Below, one piece after another: positions 23,664 through 34,033 of a stretch of 64,000 bases of DNA. Numbering within the stretch: the stretch's first letter is position 1; the number at the start of each line of letters is the position of its first letter. The notes below the pieces were generated by a model. It ran no database searches, was not told the origin of the DNA, and was given only the letters and a program-made list of their open reading frames with translations. Where the stretch lies: positions 15,151,572 to 15,215,571 of the forward strand of contig NC_092091.1 of NCBI RefSeq assembly GCF_045679555.1, given 5' to 3'. The translations under genes were made by a program, and so were the position numbers. The DNA comes from Salvelinus alpinus. Lineage: Eukaryota; Chordata; Actinopteri; Salmoniformes; Salmonidae.

Positions 23664-24440
23664 TACCTCCTCCATTTTTGTGGTGATGCATGGGCAGGGG
23701 GTGACAGCTGTTATCTCTGCCTACGTTAGCTGGGTGGCAGACTGAAGGTTGGCCACATAGGAAGACTCTCTCAGTGCTACTGAAGGACTGTGGCTCAGAG
23801 GGTAATATTACCATCTGTCGTCCAGTAGCTCTGTTAATATAGCAGACCTGATCTGTAATCACTGGATTTTCTCCGACACACGCCTCTGTGGTCTGGCGTT
23901 GGCAGGCCGGACTGGCACTGGGGAGGCAGGCGGGGAAGACACCAGACGGACACGCCCTGGGATGGCTTGCGGGGCAGGTGAGGCTGACACTGCAATGGCT
24001 GGCAGCTCAGGGAAAGAACTAGTGAGCTCCCTCCTGTCCATGGAGTCTATAAGATTTAATTGTTCCAGTTAAGGAACTGCAGTTCCCTGCCATCAGTGTG
24101 TGTTATGATTAGTCTAGATTGCAAAATGGTCGTTTCACCTCTGAAAGCACAAGAAAGAGGATTTGGACACCCACCAGCTCAGATTGTTCTGAAATCGTTT
24201 CTGTTAGTAACATACATGATTAGCATTCCTGAAACATTATTTTGTTGAAATATAATTTGAACTCTGATCAATTAAGCTAATTGATTGCAGCCAAATTGGC
24301 TATTTTAATTTATAGGAGTCAGGTAATATTTAAAAAATGTAGTACCCAAACTTCTTCCTACCAATGAGGAAGACATGAGGAATAAATCAAATTTAAAAAA
24401 CACCCATCGTATTTTTCTGCTTCAGGTGTTCGGTTGTCGT
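23664..24440. other. Intergenic stretch, no gene recognised
   Basis: A GC-richer block at 23680-24040 has two adjoining - strand open frames (one rich in Pro, Ala and Val). Neither resembles a known protein and no splice structure was convincing. The first 24 bases are shared with the sequence following the Tc1 element at 43810. The rest is AT-rich without signal. Confidence 0.4.
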
Positions 24441-24491
24441 TGCTCTTTTCCAAAGACAAATTCTGCCACTCTCGACTAGGCTATTTTGCGC

Positions 24492-24507
24492 CCACGAGAT
24501 GGCGCAA
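24492..24507 (+). promoter_or_regulatory. Candidate CTCF-binding motif
   Basis: CCACGAGATGGCGCAA fits the vertebrate CTCF core (CCAC-N-AG-R/K-GGCGC). It lies between the thioesterase gene pair and the CpG-rich block proposed as the grm8 promoter, a plausible insulator position. A motif alone does not show binding. Confidence 0.4.
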
Positions 24508-25199
24508 TGTGACTGTGTTTCCCAACGGTGTCGTCAACAAAAACTCCCTTTTCAACATCCGCTGTGCACATTTTCCCACTGGGAATATTGTTTTATGTAG
24601 AGCCTTAGGCATTTTATCCTACTTTTGAAAAGACACGTCCACTGTCTGAAAGAGTGTGTGCAATAAATATGTTTCTGTTTTTCTCTTAGTATTTCTCCCG
24701 AAAGAATGTTGAATGATCTGAATCACCTCTCATGTAGGCTATAATTTTCAAGCATCTTTTAGATTGCTTATATCATCCTAGCCTATATATAGTTTTTGAA
24801 AGTTATGCCCTTTGAAAATTACGCCATATAAGACTATTTCATCTTCTGTAGGCTGTCATCATTAGCCATGACGCACCAACAGTATCGCTTCCTTTAAATT
24901 ACACTTTGAAATTGTGACACACCAAATAAGATGCATGTGTTGAGGCAAGGAACATGCGACCATGCACTTGTTTTGGACCAAGCAAGCCCACTCTGAGCGT
25001 GAATTATTTAAATCCATCCTAAATAGTCCCCGCACACGTCTTCCAGTAATCATGGGTAGGATTATGGTGATTTGAAAAATACAATTAAAATAAACTGCTC
25101 AGTATTTACAGAAACAACTAACAAACATCAGAGAATCATTAGGTAGCCTGGAAACCAGCCACCGCTGTGTGGTAGTATTTAGTGATTCCATAGAGACGG

Positions 25200-25502
25200 A
25201 GTAAAGTTCTCAATTTATTTCTCCTCGCGTCCTCCCTCCTGTCCTCGCGCCTCGTCTCCTTCTCAAAACACATTGGATGAGAACGCCAGAGATCTCGCCC
25301 CTCTGACCTTCTCCTCCAATGGGTTTTGAGAAGGAGACGAGGAGAAGGGACGCAATAAGAATATAATTGAGATCTTCCCGGAGTCGCGCTCGCGCCACCT
25401 TCACGATGCTGCTGTTCTTTCAGCACCACGAGCACAGCACAGGTTTGCGCAGCTTTGGTTTGGCAGTGAGACCGCGAGGGACCAGATCACAGTAACCGGC
25501 GC
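25200..25502 (+). promoter_or_regulatory. CpG-rich block with a splice donor: candidate promoter and non-coding first exon of grm8
   Basis: In an AT-rich neighbourhood this 300-bp block has clustered CpGs (CTCGCGTCC, CTCGCGCC, GTCGCGCTCGCGCC, CCGGCGCG). It ends at a consensus donor: GTAAGT begins at 25503. The next gene on this strand is grm8, whose coding exon has a good acceptor at 31934-31936. A spliced 5' untranslated exon here is an inference from position, composition and the donor. There is no obvious TATA box. Confidence 0.45.
25251..25341. repeat. 27-bp hairpin within the CpG-rich block
   Basis: The arms 25251-25277 (CTCGTCTCCTTCTCAAAACA then CATTGGA) and 25315-25341 are reverse complements with a single mismatch, separated by a 37-nt loop. 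If transcribed, the RNA would form a stable stem. Confidence 0.85.
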
Positions 25503-26261
25503 GTAAGTCCTACTTAATTGTTGATTTTTTTTCAAACAATGTGATATGAGTCATGTTCGTTATTTAATGTTCTTAGATGTTTTTTTTCTTTTTCTTTACT
25601 AATAGCCTACAGACTTGATATTGAGAATACCGTTTTCTGATGCGCTCACGTTTCCAATCATTCACACAAAGTCACATTTGATCTGTAAAATAAATAATTC
25701 AAGAGTTACTTTTGACATGGCTTTCTGGTAGATATATATAAAAACATCGTCAAGAAAGTGATCCATTGAAGATCAATTTAATTTAGACAGGCATAAGAAT
25801 TTTCGGTGCGTTGTGCATGTTTCATCTGTCATCATCAACTGAGTCCAAATCGATTGAAAGGGAGAAAGCAGTAAACTTAAAATGGACCACGGAGTAAGTA
25901 GCATCTCATAAAAAAAATCCCAGAGAATTCTCATCAATCATGGTAATTGGGCACATTGCACCTTTATCATAAGTGCAAATTGGTGGGGAGTCTATCATGC
26001 AGTGTGCAATCAAAATCTTGGGTGATACAATTATTTACATTTAGATGACTGCAATTAGAGCAATTGTGCATGAGATTTGCTTTGTAGAACTGCCGGCTAT
26101 AAATGCACTGCAATATAGGTCATTAATGAACTTGGCTACTTACTCCTCACCTGTGGGTAAAATCTTCTTTTAACATTTTGTCTGATGGTTGCAAAGTTGT
26201 TGCTTTATTTCATTCAAAGCCAAGTATATGCTCTGTGCATAGATATTGTGGTTGATGAGGG
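25503..26261. other. Presumed intron sequence, no feature recognised
   Basis: AT-rich sequence after the GTAAGT donor. No coding or repeat signal was identified up to the LTR of the following retroelement. Confidence 0.4.
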
Positions 26262-29200
26262 ATGTATCTATCTTTGCTGTAGAAGGCATGTCTGCACGGT
26301 TTCACATTGTACATCACTCTGATGGTTAATGACATGTGCCACTAATTCAGACCACCCATTCATATGTAAAGCAGCACACTGTCTTAAACCATAACAACGT
26401 ACAGTATGACATACAGCACATGTTGTACCATACATAACATTTCCCCCTCCTTTCTAAAACCAGGGACTGGTACCATATATACAAATGTCCATAGGGCAAT
26501 AACCCAGTGATGCCTAACAAAAAAACATGAACCTTTAAACGGAAGAGGTAAATAAAGACTCTCCAAAACTAGACAGTTCAGTCAGTTAACCTGAAGGTTG
26601 ACTAAGACACCTAACGGAACCTAAGTATTAAAGGAGGAAAGGTAGTCCTCCAGTCAGTGGCTGCATAGGCTGATCTTAAAGCCATCACTGCTTGTAGCTC
26701 TGGACCTTGGGAGCCCACAGAGGCTAAGGCTTAGGTGGTAGTGCAGGAGGAGGTTCATCAGGTATGTCTCTGGCCTGTATGTTTGTGTTATACTGGCCAA
26801 TGCGAGAGGAGTGGGACTTTCCTGAGGCGGCTGGCGTGCCAGCGTGATCCATTGCTCGGCATGAAGGTGGCGAGCCCCAGATGTCGACTGACCTGCAAGG
26901 GGTCCGTCCAGAATGAGACCATTTTGTTTTGCATCGCTGAGACCGACAGACTTGGAACCTGTCTGACACTTGGATGATCGGCTACTTCACCCTGTGTACA
27001 TTGTCGAAGCGCCATTTCATTGCTCTTTGGTGCCTGGTGGCTGCCTGCTTTGCTTGTGTGCACCTAGTTGTCGGTGCTGTCACACCCTGTGTTCTGAGTC
27101 TTTCCAGTGGGAGTTCCATCTCACGACCGAGCATGAGAGATTCCGGTGAGACCTGTGTTGCTGTGTGTTTTCATGCTCTGTAGTGCACTAGTGTTTGGTT
27201 CAGGGCGGTTTGGAACGTGCACCCCTGGACCAGGTGTGCTCTGATGCGGTTCTTCAGCGCTTGGTTGAAGCGTTCCACCCCTTTGGCCGACAGGGCGGAA
27301 CCCCACAAGCTCGACGACTGGAGCTGTAAAGGTGCACTTTTCGCCATTCAGGGTCAGGTTGTTCTGCAGTAGAGCACTGAATACTTTGTGGCGTCGCTGG
27401 TCATGGATGTGGAGGTCTTGGCTGTGGATCACGATGCCGTCTAGATAGACCGCTACCCTGGATATTCCAGCGAGGATGGTGCTCATCACCTGGAAGCAGC
27501 TGGGGGCGGAGCTAAGTCCACCAGAGATGCATGTGTATCTGAACACACCAGCGTGTGTGACGAAGGCCGTGAGGTCTCTGCTGGCTGGGTGGAGGGACAC
27601 CTGAATATAACCCTGACTCAGGTCAAGCTTCATGAAGACCCTGAAGCCGTGAAATTGTTCAGTCACCTCCTCAGCGGGTACTACTATCCGGGACAACAGC
27701 CTTGTTCACAGCACAGGGATTCACACAGGTCTGGATTCCACCTAACTTTTGGTTGCAATGACCACGTTTGAAATCCAGGGGCAACGTTGACTGGCTCAAT
27801 GATGTCTGCCTTCAACTGCGACTGGAGATCTTTTGTGACGTCATCACGCAATGCAAAGGGGTTGCACCACAGGGGCTGCATGACTGGGGTCATGTCCGGG
27901 TTCACTAAGGGCCTTTGCGTAAAGGCTGTGAGGCAGCCCAGTCCATCAAACAGAGCTGGCCTCTTCTGTTGCCATGTGCAGGTAACCTGGTGGATAGCTG
28001 ACCCACTGTCATCTCTCAGTGTGAACCCCAAGCCTGTGAAGAGGTCGAGCCCCAGGAGTTTGGCTCCCCGCTTTGCAATGTGAAATGTGAATGACGGTAG
28101 GTGCTTGGTGACGTAGTGCACTGGGACCTGGAGAGTGCCTACAATGTCTATCTTGGAGCTACCGTACCCACACAGGGCAGTGGAGGACTGTTGGAGTAGC
28201 TGGTGAGTGAAGAACTTGTTGTAGGTGGCAAGGTTGAGCAACGACACTGCAGCGCCTGTATCCAGTAGCAAAGACAAACCCACCTCACCCAGCTGCATGT
28301 TTTGAATGACACATGATTGATGGAGACAGTTTGGATTTCAGTGCGTTCATGTTGAGAGTCAGAGGAGAATGAGGGCGGAGCTAGTAGCAAGGACAGAATG
28401 ACACACTTCTGCAAAGTGATTGTATTTTTGAACAGTTCTTGCATATCGTTCCACGGGCTGGGCACTTGAATCCATTGAATCGTGAGAGCAAGCCCCACAG
28501 TTGCTACAGCTAAGTCGGTTTGTCTGTCTGTGTGCCTGCTGTTTCCATGCAGCTATCGGTGTGGGAGGGCGTGTGCAACGCACGATCGCTATAGTGTGCC
28601 TGCTCGGGCTGAAGCTGCTGTGTGAGAATGGCTGGGGGCCGAGTGTATGCTGCAGAACTGTCTGTTAGCATAGTAGAGCATTACAATGCACCTGGAGTGC
28701 TGATTTAATTGCTCCATCAAGTTGTAAATTGTCAGATTCCAAAAGTAGTTTCTCCCTTGTCTTTTCACATAACAGCCCCTCTATCAGCTGATCCCTGAGG
28801 ATCTCGTCCTGAAGTGCCCCATTGTTACAAAAGCTAGACAAGTCACTCAGATTAGCCATGTAGTTTTGAATTGACTCACCGGGCCGATGGTGTCCCGGTG
28901 AAGTGGTTCCGTAGGAGGCTGACTGCACCATTGAATGTAGGAGCCCATCCAAGCGCTCTGAAGATCCTCTGCACCGAGGCAGTGACGGCGCAGTGTTGTC
29001 CTCCACTTGTCGGAGATTGTAGAAAAGTTCAGAGCTTCGAGATAAGTGTTTAAACTTTCGAGCCAGTTATTCCCTTCCGGGCATGGAAAGGAATGGCACT
29101 GGTGGGGGTAAACTGAATTCAGCCATCCTCGTCGCCAATGCTGTATCTAGCTTAGCTGTAGAAGAACATACGTCTGCGCAGTTTCACATTGTACATCACT

Positions 29201-29272
29201 CTGACGTTTAATGACATGTGCCACTCATTCTGACCACCCATCTAAACCATAACCACGTACAGTGGGTCCCAA
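26262..29272 (-). mobile_element. Decayed Ty3/gypsy LTR retrotransposon
   Basis: Direct repeats at about 26262-26439 and 29139-29272 share long stretches (TTTCACATTGTACATCACTC; AATGACATGTGCCACT) and are the two LTRs of an element on the - strand. The 5' LTR lacks its first 40 or so bases. A purine tract (AAAGGAGGGGGAAA) lies directly before the 3' LTR, which begins TGTTATG. TTGGCGACGAGGATGG directly after the 5' LTR is in the primer-binding position. At about 3.0 kb it is shorter than a full element. RNase H and most of the integrase core are missing between 27121 and 27063. It lies in the putative first intron of grm8. Confidence 0.82.
26724..29006 (-). pseudogene. gag-pol remnants of the gypsy element
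   Basis: In element order on the - strand: a gag fragment at 29006-28665 (HHRPGESIQNYMANLSDLSS); a nucleocapsid-like cysteine region near 28500 (CSNCGACSH, NHFAEVCHS) with a broken zinc knuckle; an aspartic protease at 28298 onward (LLLDTGAAVSLL); reverse transcriptase at 27696-27121 (FMKLDLSQGYIQVSLHP), whose catalytic box reads YLDG instead of YLDD; and an integrase C-terminal piece at 27063-26724 (SNGSRWHASRL). Frameshifts and stops separate the parts. The changed RT box and missing integrase core make it inactive. Confidence 0.8.
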
Positions 29273-29373
29273 TGGTTGGGTTGAAGAAAACGTAATGGGT
29301 TATGAGTTGATGCCGCATGGCTTTAAAGTAGCCTACACATAGGCCTGTAGGTATTAGCCTACCATGTCTTTAT

Positions 29374-29571
29374 TGGGGCGGCAGGTAGCCTAGTGGTTAG
29401 AGCCAGTAACCGAAAGGTTGCTGGATCGAATCCCCAAGCTGACAAGGTAAAAATCTGTCGTTCTGCTCCTCAACAAGGCAGTTAACCCACTGTTCCCTGG
29501 TAGACCACTATTGTAAATAAGAATTTGTTCTTAACTAACTTGCCTAGTTAAATAAAGGTTAAATAAAAAAT
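29374..29571 (+). mobile_element. tRNA-derived salmonid SINE
   Basis: The 5' part has tRNA-like internal promoter boxes: an A box in GTAGCCTAGTGGTTAGAG and a B box in GGTTGCTGGATCGAATCC. The tail reads TTGCCTAGTTAAATAAAGGT with an A-rich end. A - strand copy of the same family is at 51072-51238. The exact SINE name was not assigned. Confidence 0.88.
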
Positions 29572-30040
29572 AATTCAAAGATCAATCAAATAGGCCTAAT
29601 TTTCTCAATACTCAGTCCGAATAGCCGTCATTAATTAGTAAGCTACTAGCATAGAACAATAGCTTAATTCACCAGGGATTTATGCGGCACAGATGTGCGC
29701 CTGCTTAGGCCTATGCTACATGAGGTTGTTATCGCCATGCTTAATTTGTGCAGAGCTTCTTTCAAACAGTTATAGATCAATTGTTTTATAACTGTAACAC
29801 ATTGTTAACTGCAGTTATTTTTGTAAGTAATTCGACCAATGTAGGGGTGCACAATGCTGGTCTTCAGTTCCAAACTCCAGTTACTTATTGTTTCTCACTG
29901 GCATGCTACACTTTTGGATAAGAGTGACTCGCTGCAATCGGTATCTTGTTAAAAGATAAGAATGGGAACAAGCAGTGTAAGGGCCAAAGCTGTTAAACAC
30001 CTATGCCACACAATTGTAATGTCCATGGAGCCTCCCTTAT
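29572..30040. other. Presumed intron sequence, no feature recognised
   Basis: AT-rich sequence without coding or RNA signal. Confidence 0.4.
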
Positions 30041-30044
30041 GAAA

Positions 30045-30268
30045 AAAGATTGCAGTTAGAGTGCAGTATAACTGTAGTATGCTGCAAATACTGCGTCCAA
30101 AATAAGAATGTTTTTTTTTATACAGTAATTTTGCAGTGCAACTGCAGTTACAGTGCGGTATAACTGTAGTTCAACTGCAGTACACTGCAGTTATTCTGCA
30201 ATTACTGCGTCCAAAATACCACAGTTAAGGCACTTTTACTGCCGTTTGAAAACTGCAGTCTTTTTTTT
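30045..30268. repeat. CTGCAGT-rich repeat
   Basis: The motif ACTGCAGTT and close variants recur many times in both orientations (GCAGTATAACTGTAGT, TTCAACTGCAGTACACTGCA, AATTACTGCGTCCAAAATA twice). The block appears to be an internally repetitive, self-complementary MITE-like repeat. No coding signal. Confidence 0.65.
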
Positions 30269-31086
30269 GGTAATGCCTCAATTGATCAGGCTCAAAACAA
30301 AAAATGTTCTGTACTAATCACGAGGGGTACTCTGAAGAGAATTTATGTAATTTTTACCAAAAAAGTAGTCCTAGTCGTGAATAAGAGTGGATAATGAGTT
30401 ATGTCTCTCAATAGTGAAAGAAAAGTCAGTAAGCCACTCTCTTCGTTCTGGAACAACGGGAGCTAAGAAGTTCTGTATTTCCTCTCAGATGGAAAATTAA
30501 TGCTGACAGTAAACTCAGTAAACTAACAGTAAACTGGCAGAGCTAATGTAACTAAAGCTGCAGACAGGAAGAAAATACCTGCATGTTTTCATTTTGCCAG
30601 CAGGCAACCAGCGCATGTTAACATAAACACACACACACACACACACAAACACTGGTTCTGTCATTGTCGATGCTATTTATTGTGCGACACCATCTGTAAG
30701 GCTCTAGGCTAGGGTATGCTGCTGTGTCCATTTTGATGTAGCTTCCTGTATAACTTTGCATTATGCTAATAAACATATCACAGTAATTTAAATTCACATC
30801 AGGGTAAGGATTAGTCTCATTGCAAATGCAATAGCTTATTACATGATAATACAATTCTTTGATGTTTTTATCAAGCACATTCCCAGCTTTGTAGACAGAG
30901 TTTATGCAGATGTGACAGTGCCAATGTTTGAAGATTTCCCAGTTTTCAAAGGGAGATTCCCTGCTGTGTGATGTGGATGTTTGTTGTGTCTGTCCTTCTA
31001 CTCTCTCACTTTGTGTGTCTGTGTCTGTGTGTGTGTGCGTGCATGCTTGCTTGAGTGTGCATGGATGCATGCTTCAGTGAAAGGGT
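30269..31086. other. Presumed intron sequence with a CA microsatellite
   Basis: No gene was recognised. A (CA)n run lies at about 30625-30646 and a GT-rich stretch at 31014-31040. A - strand open frame across here is low complexity at its end and resembles nothing known. Confidence 0.5.
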
Positions 31087-31094
31087 ATTAAAAT

Positions 31095-31637
31095 CAGTGG
31101 TGTACTTTACTTTAATATTTATATTTCAGACAACTTTTACTTTTACTCCATTACATTCCTAAAGAAAATAATGTACTTTTTACTCTGTATATTTTCCTTG
31201 ACACCCAAAAGTACTAGTTACATTTTGAATGTTTAGCAGGACAGGAAAATTGTCTAATTCATGCACTTATCAAGAGAACATCCCCAGTCATCCTTACTTT
31301 TTGCAAGCTGGCAGACTCACTAAACACAAATGCTTCGTTTGTTGGAGTGTTGGAGTGTGCCCCTGGCTATCCTTAAATGAAAAAAATCAAGAAAATCATG
31401 CTGTCTGGTTTGCTTAATATAAGGAATATGAAATGATTTCTGCTTTTACTTTTGATACTTTCTATTTTAGCGATTACATTTACTTTTGATACTCAAGTGT
31501 ATTTAAAACCAAATACTTTTTGACTTTTACTCAAGTAGTATTTTTCTGGGTGACTTTCACTTTTACTTGAGTCATTTTCTTTTAAAGTATCTTTACTTCT
31601 ACTCAAGTTTGACAATTGGGCACTTTTTCCACCACTG
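31095..31637. mobile_element. hAT MITE with a perfect 8-bp target duplication
   Basis: The 543-bp element begins CAGTGGTGTA and ends TTTTTCCACCACTG, short inverted termini. It is flanked on both sides by ATTAAAAT (31087-31094 and 31638-31645), the 8-bp duplication characteristic of hAT elements. The interior is rich in TTTTACTTTTACTC phrases and does not encode a protein. Confidence 0.93.
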
Positions 31638-31936
31638 ATTAAAATCCTTTCTGAGTACTTCTGGTTTTCTGTTCTACCTGATAATTAATTGCACCCACCT
31701 GGTGTCCCAGGTCTAAATCAGTCCCTGATTAGAGGGTAACAATGAAAAAGCAAGGCTCAGATTTCAATTGGATGGTTTTAGTGTGTGCACCTATGTGTTT
31801 GAGAAATAGCATATGTGAATGTGGGCGTGTGACCTACATACTGTATATTGATATGTGCCTGTGTCTATTAGAGAGTTGAACCCTAGTGTGTAACATATGG
31901 ATTGTTTTCCCTCTTTGTCTCACACATCACAAACAG
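31638..31936. other. Presumed intron before the grm8 coding exon
   Basis: The sequence ends with a pyrimidine-rich stretch and CAG at 31934-31936, a good splice acceptor. Nothing else was recognised. Confidence 0.5.
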
Positions 31937-32257
31937 GGTCTTTTGAGCATGAGACACCCAGGATTGTGGAAAGAGATCCCCACTGTCCAGTCAGTGTGAG
32001 AAACTCAGCCTCTCTTCTCTCCAGCCTCCTTATCTTGCTCAAACAACAACCCTTTCCCAGGGATGCCAGGTACATACATCAGCAGCTCTTCGAAACCAGA
32101 GGTAACCCTCCCTAACCCTGTCCTGATCTAGAGAGGAGGGTCACACACGGTTGGCCCAACCCTGTGTTCCCACCACCCCCCACCAGCTGCCTGCTGCTCT
32201 GACCTCCCAGTACTACACCACCTCCCCTGACCCACTATCTCCCGTACTGCTACCACC
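31937..32257 (+). other. grm8: Putative 5' UTR of grm8
   Basis: Between the acceptor at 31936 and the start codon at 32258 the sequence is C-rich and without strong coding bias, consistent with a leader on the same exon as the start. Its boundary is inferred from the acceptor only. Confidence 0.45.
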
Positions 32258-32791
32258 ATGGCCAGGGAGTCCAAACACCCCTCCCTCTTCCTTCACTGCT
32301 CCTTCTTCCTACTGACCACCAAATGCTACTGGCTGTTGGCCTCTGCCACTCAGAAGCCCCCGGACCCCCAGCTGCCACTGCAGGAGTACGCCCATTCCAT
32401 CCGGCTGGACGGTGACATCATGCTGGGCGGCCTATTCCCTGTGCACTCCCGTGGCGAGAGAGGAGTGCCCTGCGGGGAGCTGAAGAAGGAGAAGGGCATT
32501 CATAGGCTGGAGGCCATGCTGTTTGCGATTGACCTGATCAACAAGGACCCAGAGCTGCTCCCCAATGTGACACTGGGGGCGCGCATCCTGGACACCTGTT
32601 CTAGAGACACCTATGCCCTGGAGCAGTCGCTGACTTTCGTCCAGGCACTCATCGAGAGGGACGGCTCAGATGTGCGCTGTGCCAACGGAGACCCGCCCAT
32701 CTTCGCCAAGCCGGACAAGGTGGTGGGGGTCATAGGGGCGGCGGCTAGCTCGGTGTCTATCATGGTGGCCAACATCCTACGACTCTTCAAG
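32258..32791 (+). CDS. grm8: Metabotropic glutamate receptor 8, first coding exon
   Basis: This exon encodes the first 178 residues of a group III metabotropic glutamate receptor, a presynaptic class C GPCR that senses glutamate and couples to Gi/o. The ATG lies in a strong context (CCACCATGG). Residues 1-32 are a hydrophobic signal peptide ([19 protein letters not shown]). The ligand-binding Venus-flytrap domain then starts with [60 protein letters not shown] and [42 protein letters not shown] and the FFLLT..YW signal sequence fit GRM8 better than GRM4 or GRM7. The exon ends in phase 0 at TTCAAG with donor GTGAGG at 32792. No later exon was found, so intron 1 should exceed 31 kb. The a or b paralog could not be decided. 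Confidence 0.93.
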
Positions 32792-34033
32792 GTGAGGATT
32801 CTGTTTCCGCTATTTAAAATGGGATGTTGTTTTTTTTCCATAGTCCATGCTCTCTATATTAGTTAAGCTGAAGTTTGACTCAGGCTTAATATCTAGTTCT
32901 AGCCTACTCTAAAGGCTGTGAAAAGGTCAAAGATGTATTGTGTTTTTGTCTTCCCTTCAAGGTTCTGTTGGTTCGCATAGCAGACTTTGTTCCGCTGCCT
33001 TTGACAATGGAATGCTGATGGGGCTTCCCTAGGCTGTGGTGTGGTGGAGCGTCATCTTGACTACATTCTGCAAAGGCTTTCATTTAAATAATTATTTTCC
33101 AAGCTAGTGGCTGTTTTTTTTTTAGAAATGTAGGGATTTTCCTGTCACATTACGTCAGCTGGTATTAGAAATAATTCAAAATGATGGGTTGACACCTTTT
33201 CTCTGGCATAGAGACATTTGGGCTGCGTGCTTGGTTGGTTCACTATTGAAGCAGATAAAGCTCAATTAGCCAACACCCCATTAGAATATAGTCAGTGTTA
33301 TTAAAATATATTTGACTAACTCTAGAGGGCTGGAAACTATCGGTTGGTCTTAAGCAGGAGTTTACAACGGTTCTTGTATTCCAATCAGAAGGTCTGAATG
33401 TCAGCGACTGACCAGTGGGAGACCCATGAAAAGGTCAAACCATTGATGCGAATCGACTGACTATGATATGGAGTCTGGGTTCCCAGAGAGAGGTGAATGA
33501 GATGTAATTTAGCACATAGTTGTTGTTGTTGGAATATGTAGTGTCAGCCTGACGAGGTATATTGTTCCCATGTTTATAAATTCTTAATGTTTCTGTGATT
33601 GAACTGATATTGCAGCATATTGCTCTCAAAACAGCTTGATATTTGTTCTCCCTTAGTAATAGAGAAAGCAACTGTTCTGGAGTTAAAAATAGAAGGTTTG
33701 AAATTAGATAGACATGCATTGATATGTTGCATTAATCTAATACAGCCATTGACCTTTTCATAGTCGTCACCGATATAACAACATGGAGGAGAGTATAAAT
33801 ATTCACTAGTCTGCTTGAGGAGAAAAGGTGACAGTGGAGAATGACCCGGACCGGGAAATATTGAATGAGGTTGAATCTTCGGCCTAAAGCGGTGGCATGA
33901 GCAATGACTTGTCTGATTAATTAAGATGGAATCGCTTGAAGAAGCAGGTAGCATCAGAGGTCAGAACGGGGAAGAGGAAGGGCCTGACTGGCTACATACA
34001 GAGGTTCTGCCCTAACAAAGTGGATCATGTAAA
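32792..34033 (+). other. grm8: Start of grm8 intron 1, no other feature recognised
   Basis: Begins with the GTGAGG donor. The sequence up to the hAT element is AT-rich, with no coding or clear repeat signal. Confidence 0.6.

Noticed and set aside
23572..24041. Two adjoining - strand frames as a small spliced gene
   Set aside because: No recognisable domain or shared splice phase was found, and the right half is simple Pro/Ala-rich sequence.
25139..25435. 98-codon - strand frame in the CpG-rich block as a gene
   Set aside because: GC-rich promoter sequence often gives open frames by chance; the + strand donor and downstream grm8 fit a promoter better.
30618..31070. 150-codon - strand frame as a gene
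   Set aside because: The end is a CA repeat, no similarity or splice structure is visible, and composition looks non-coding.
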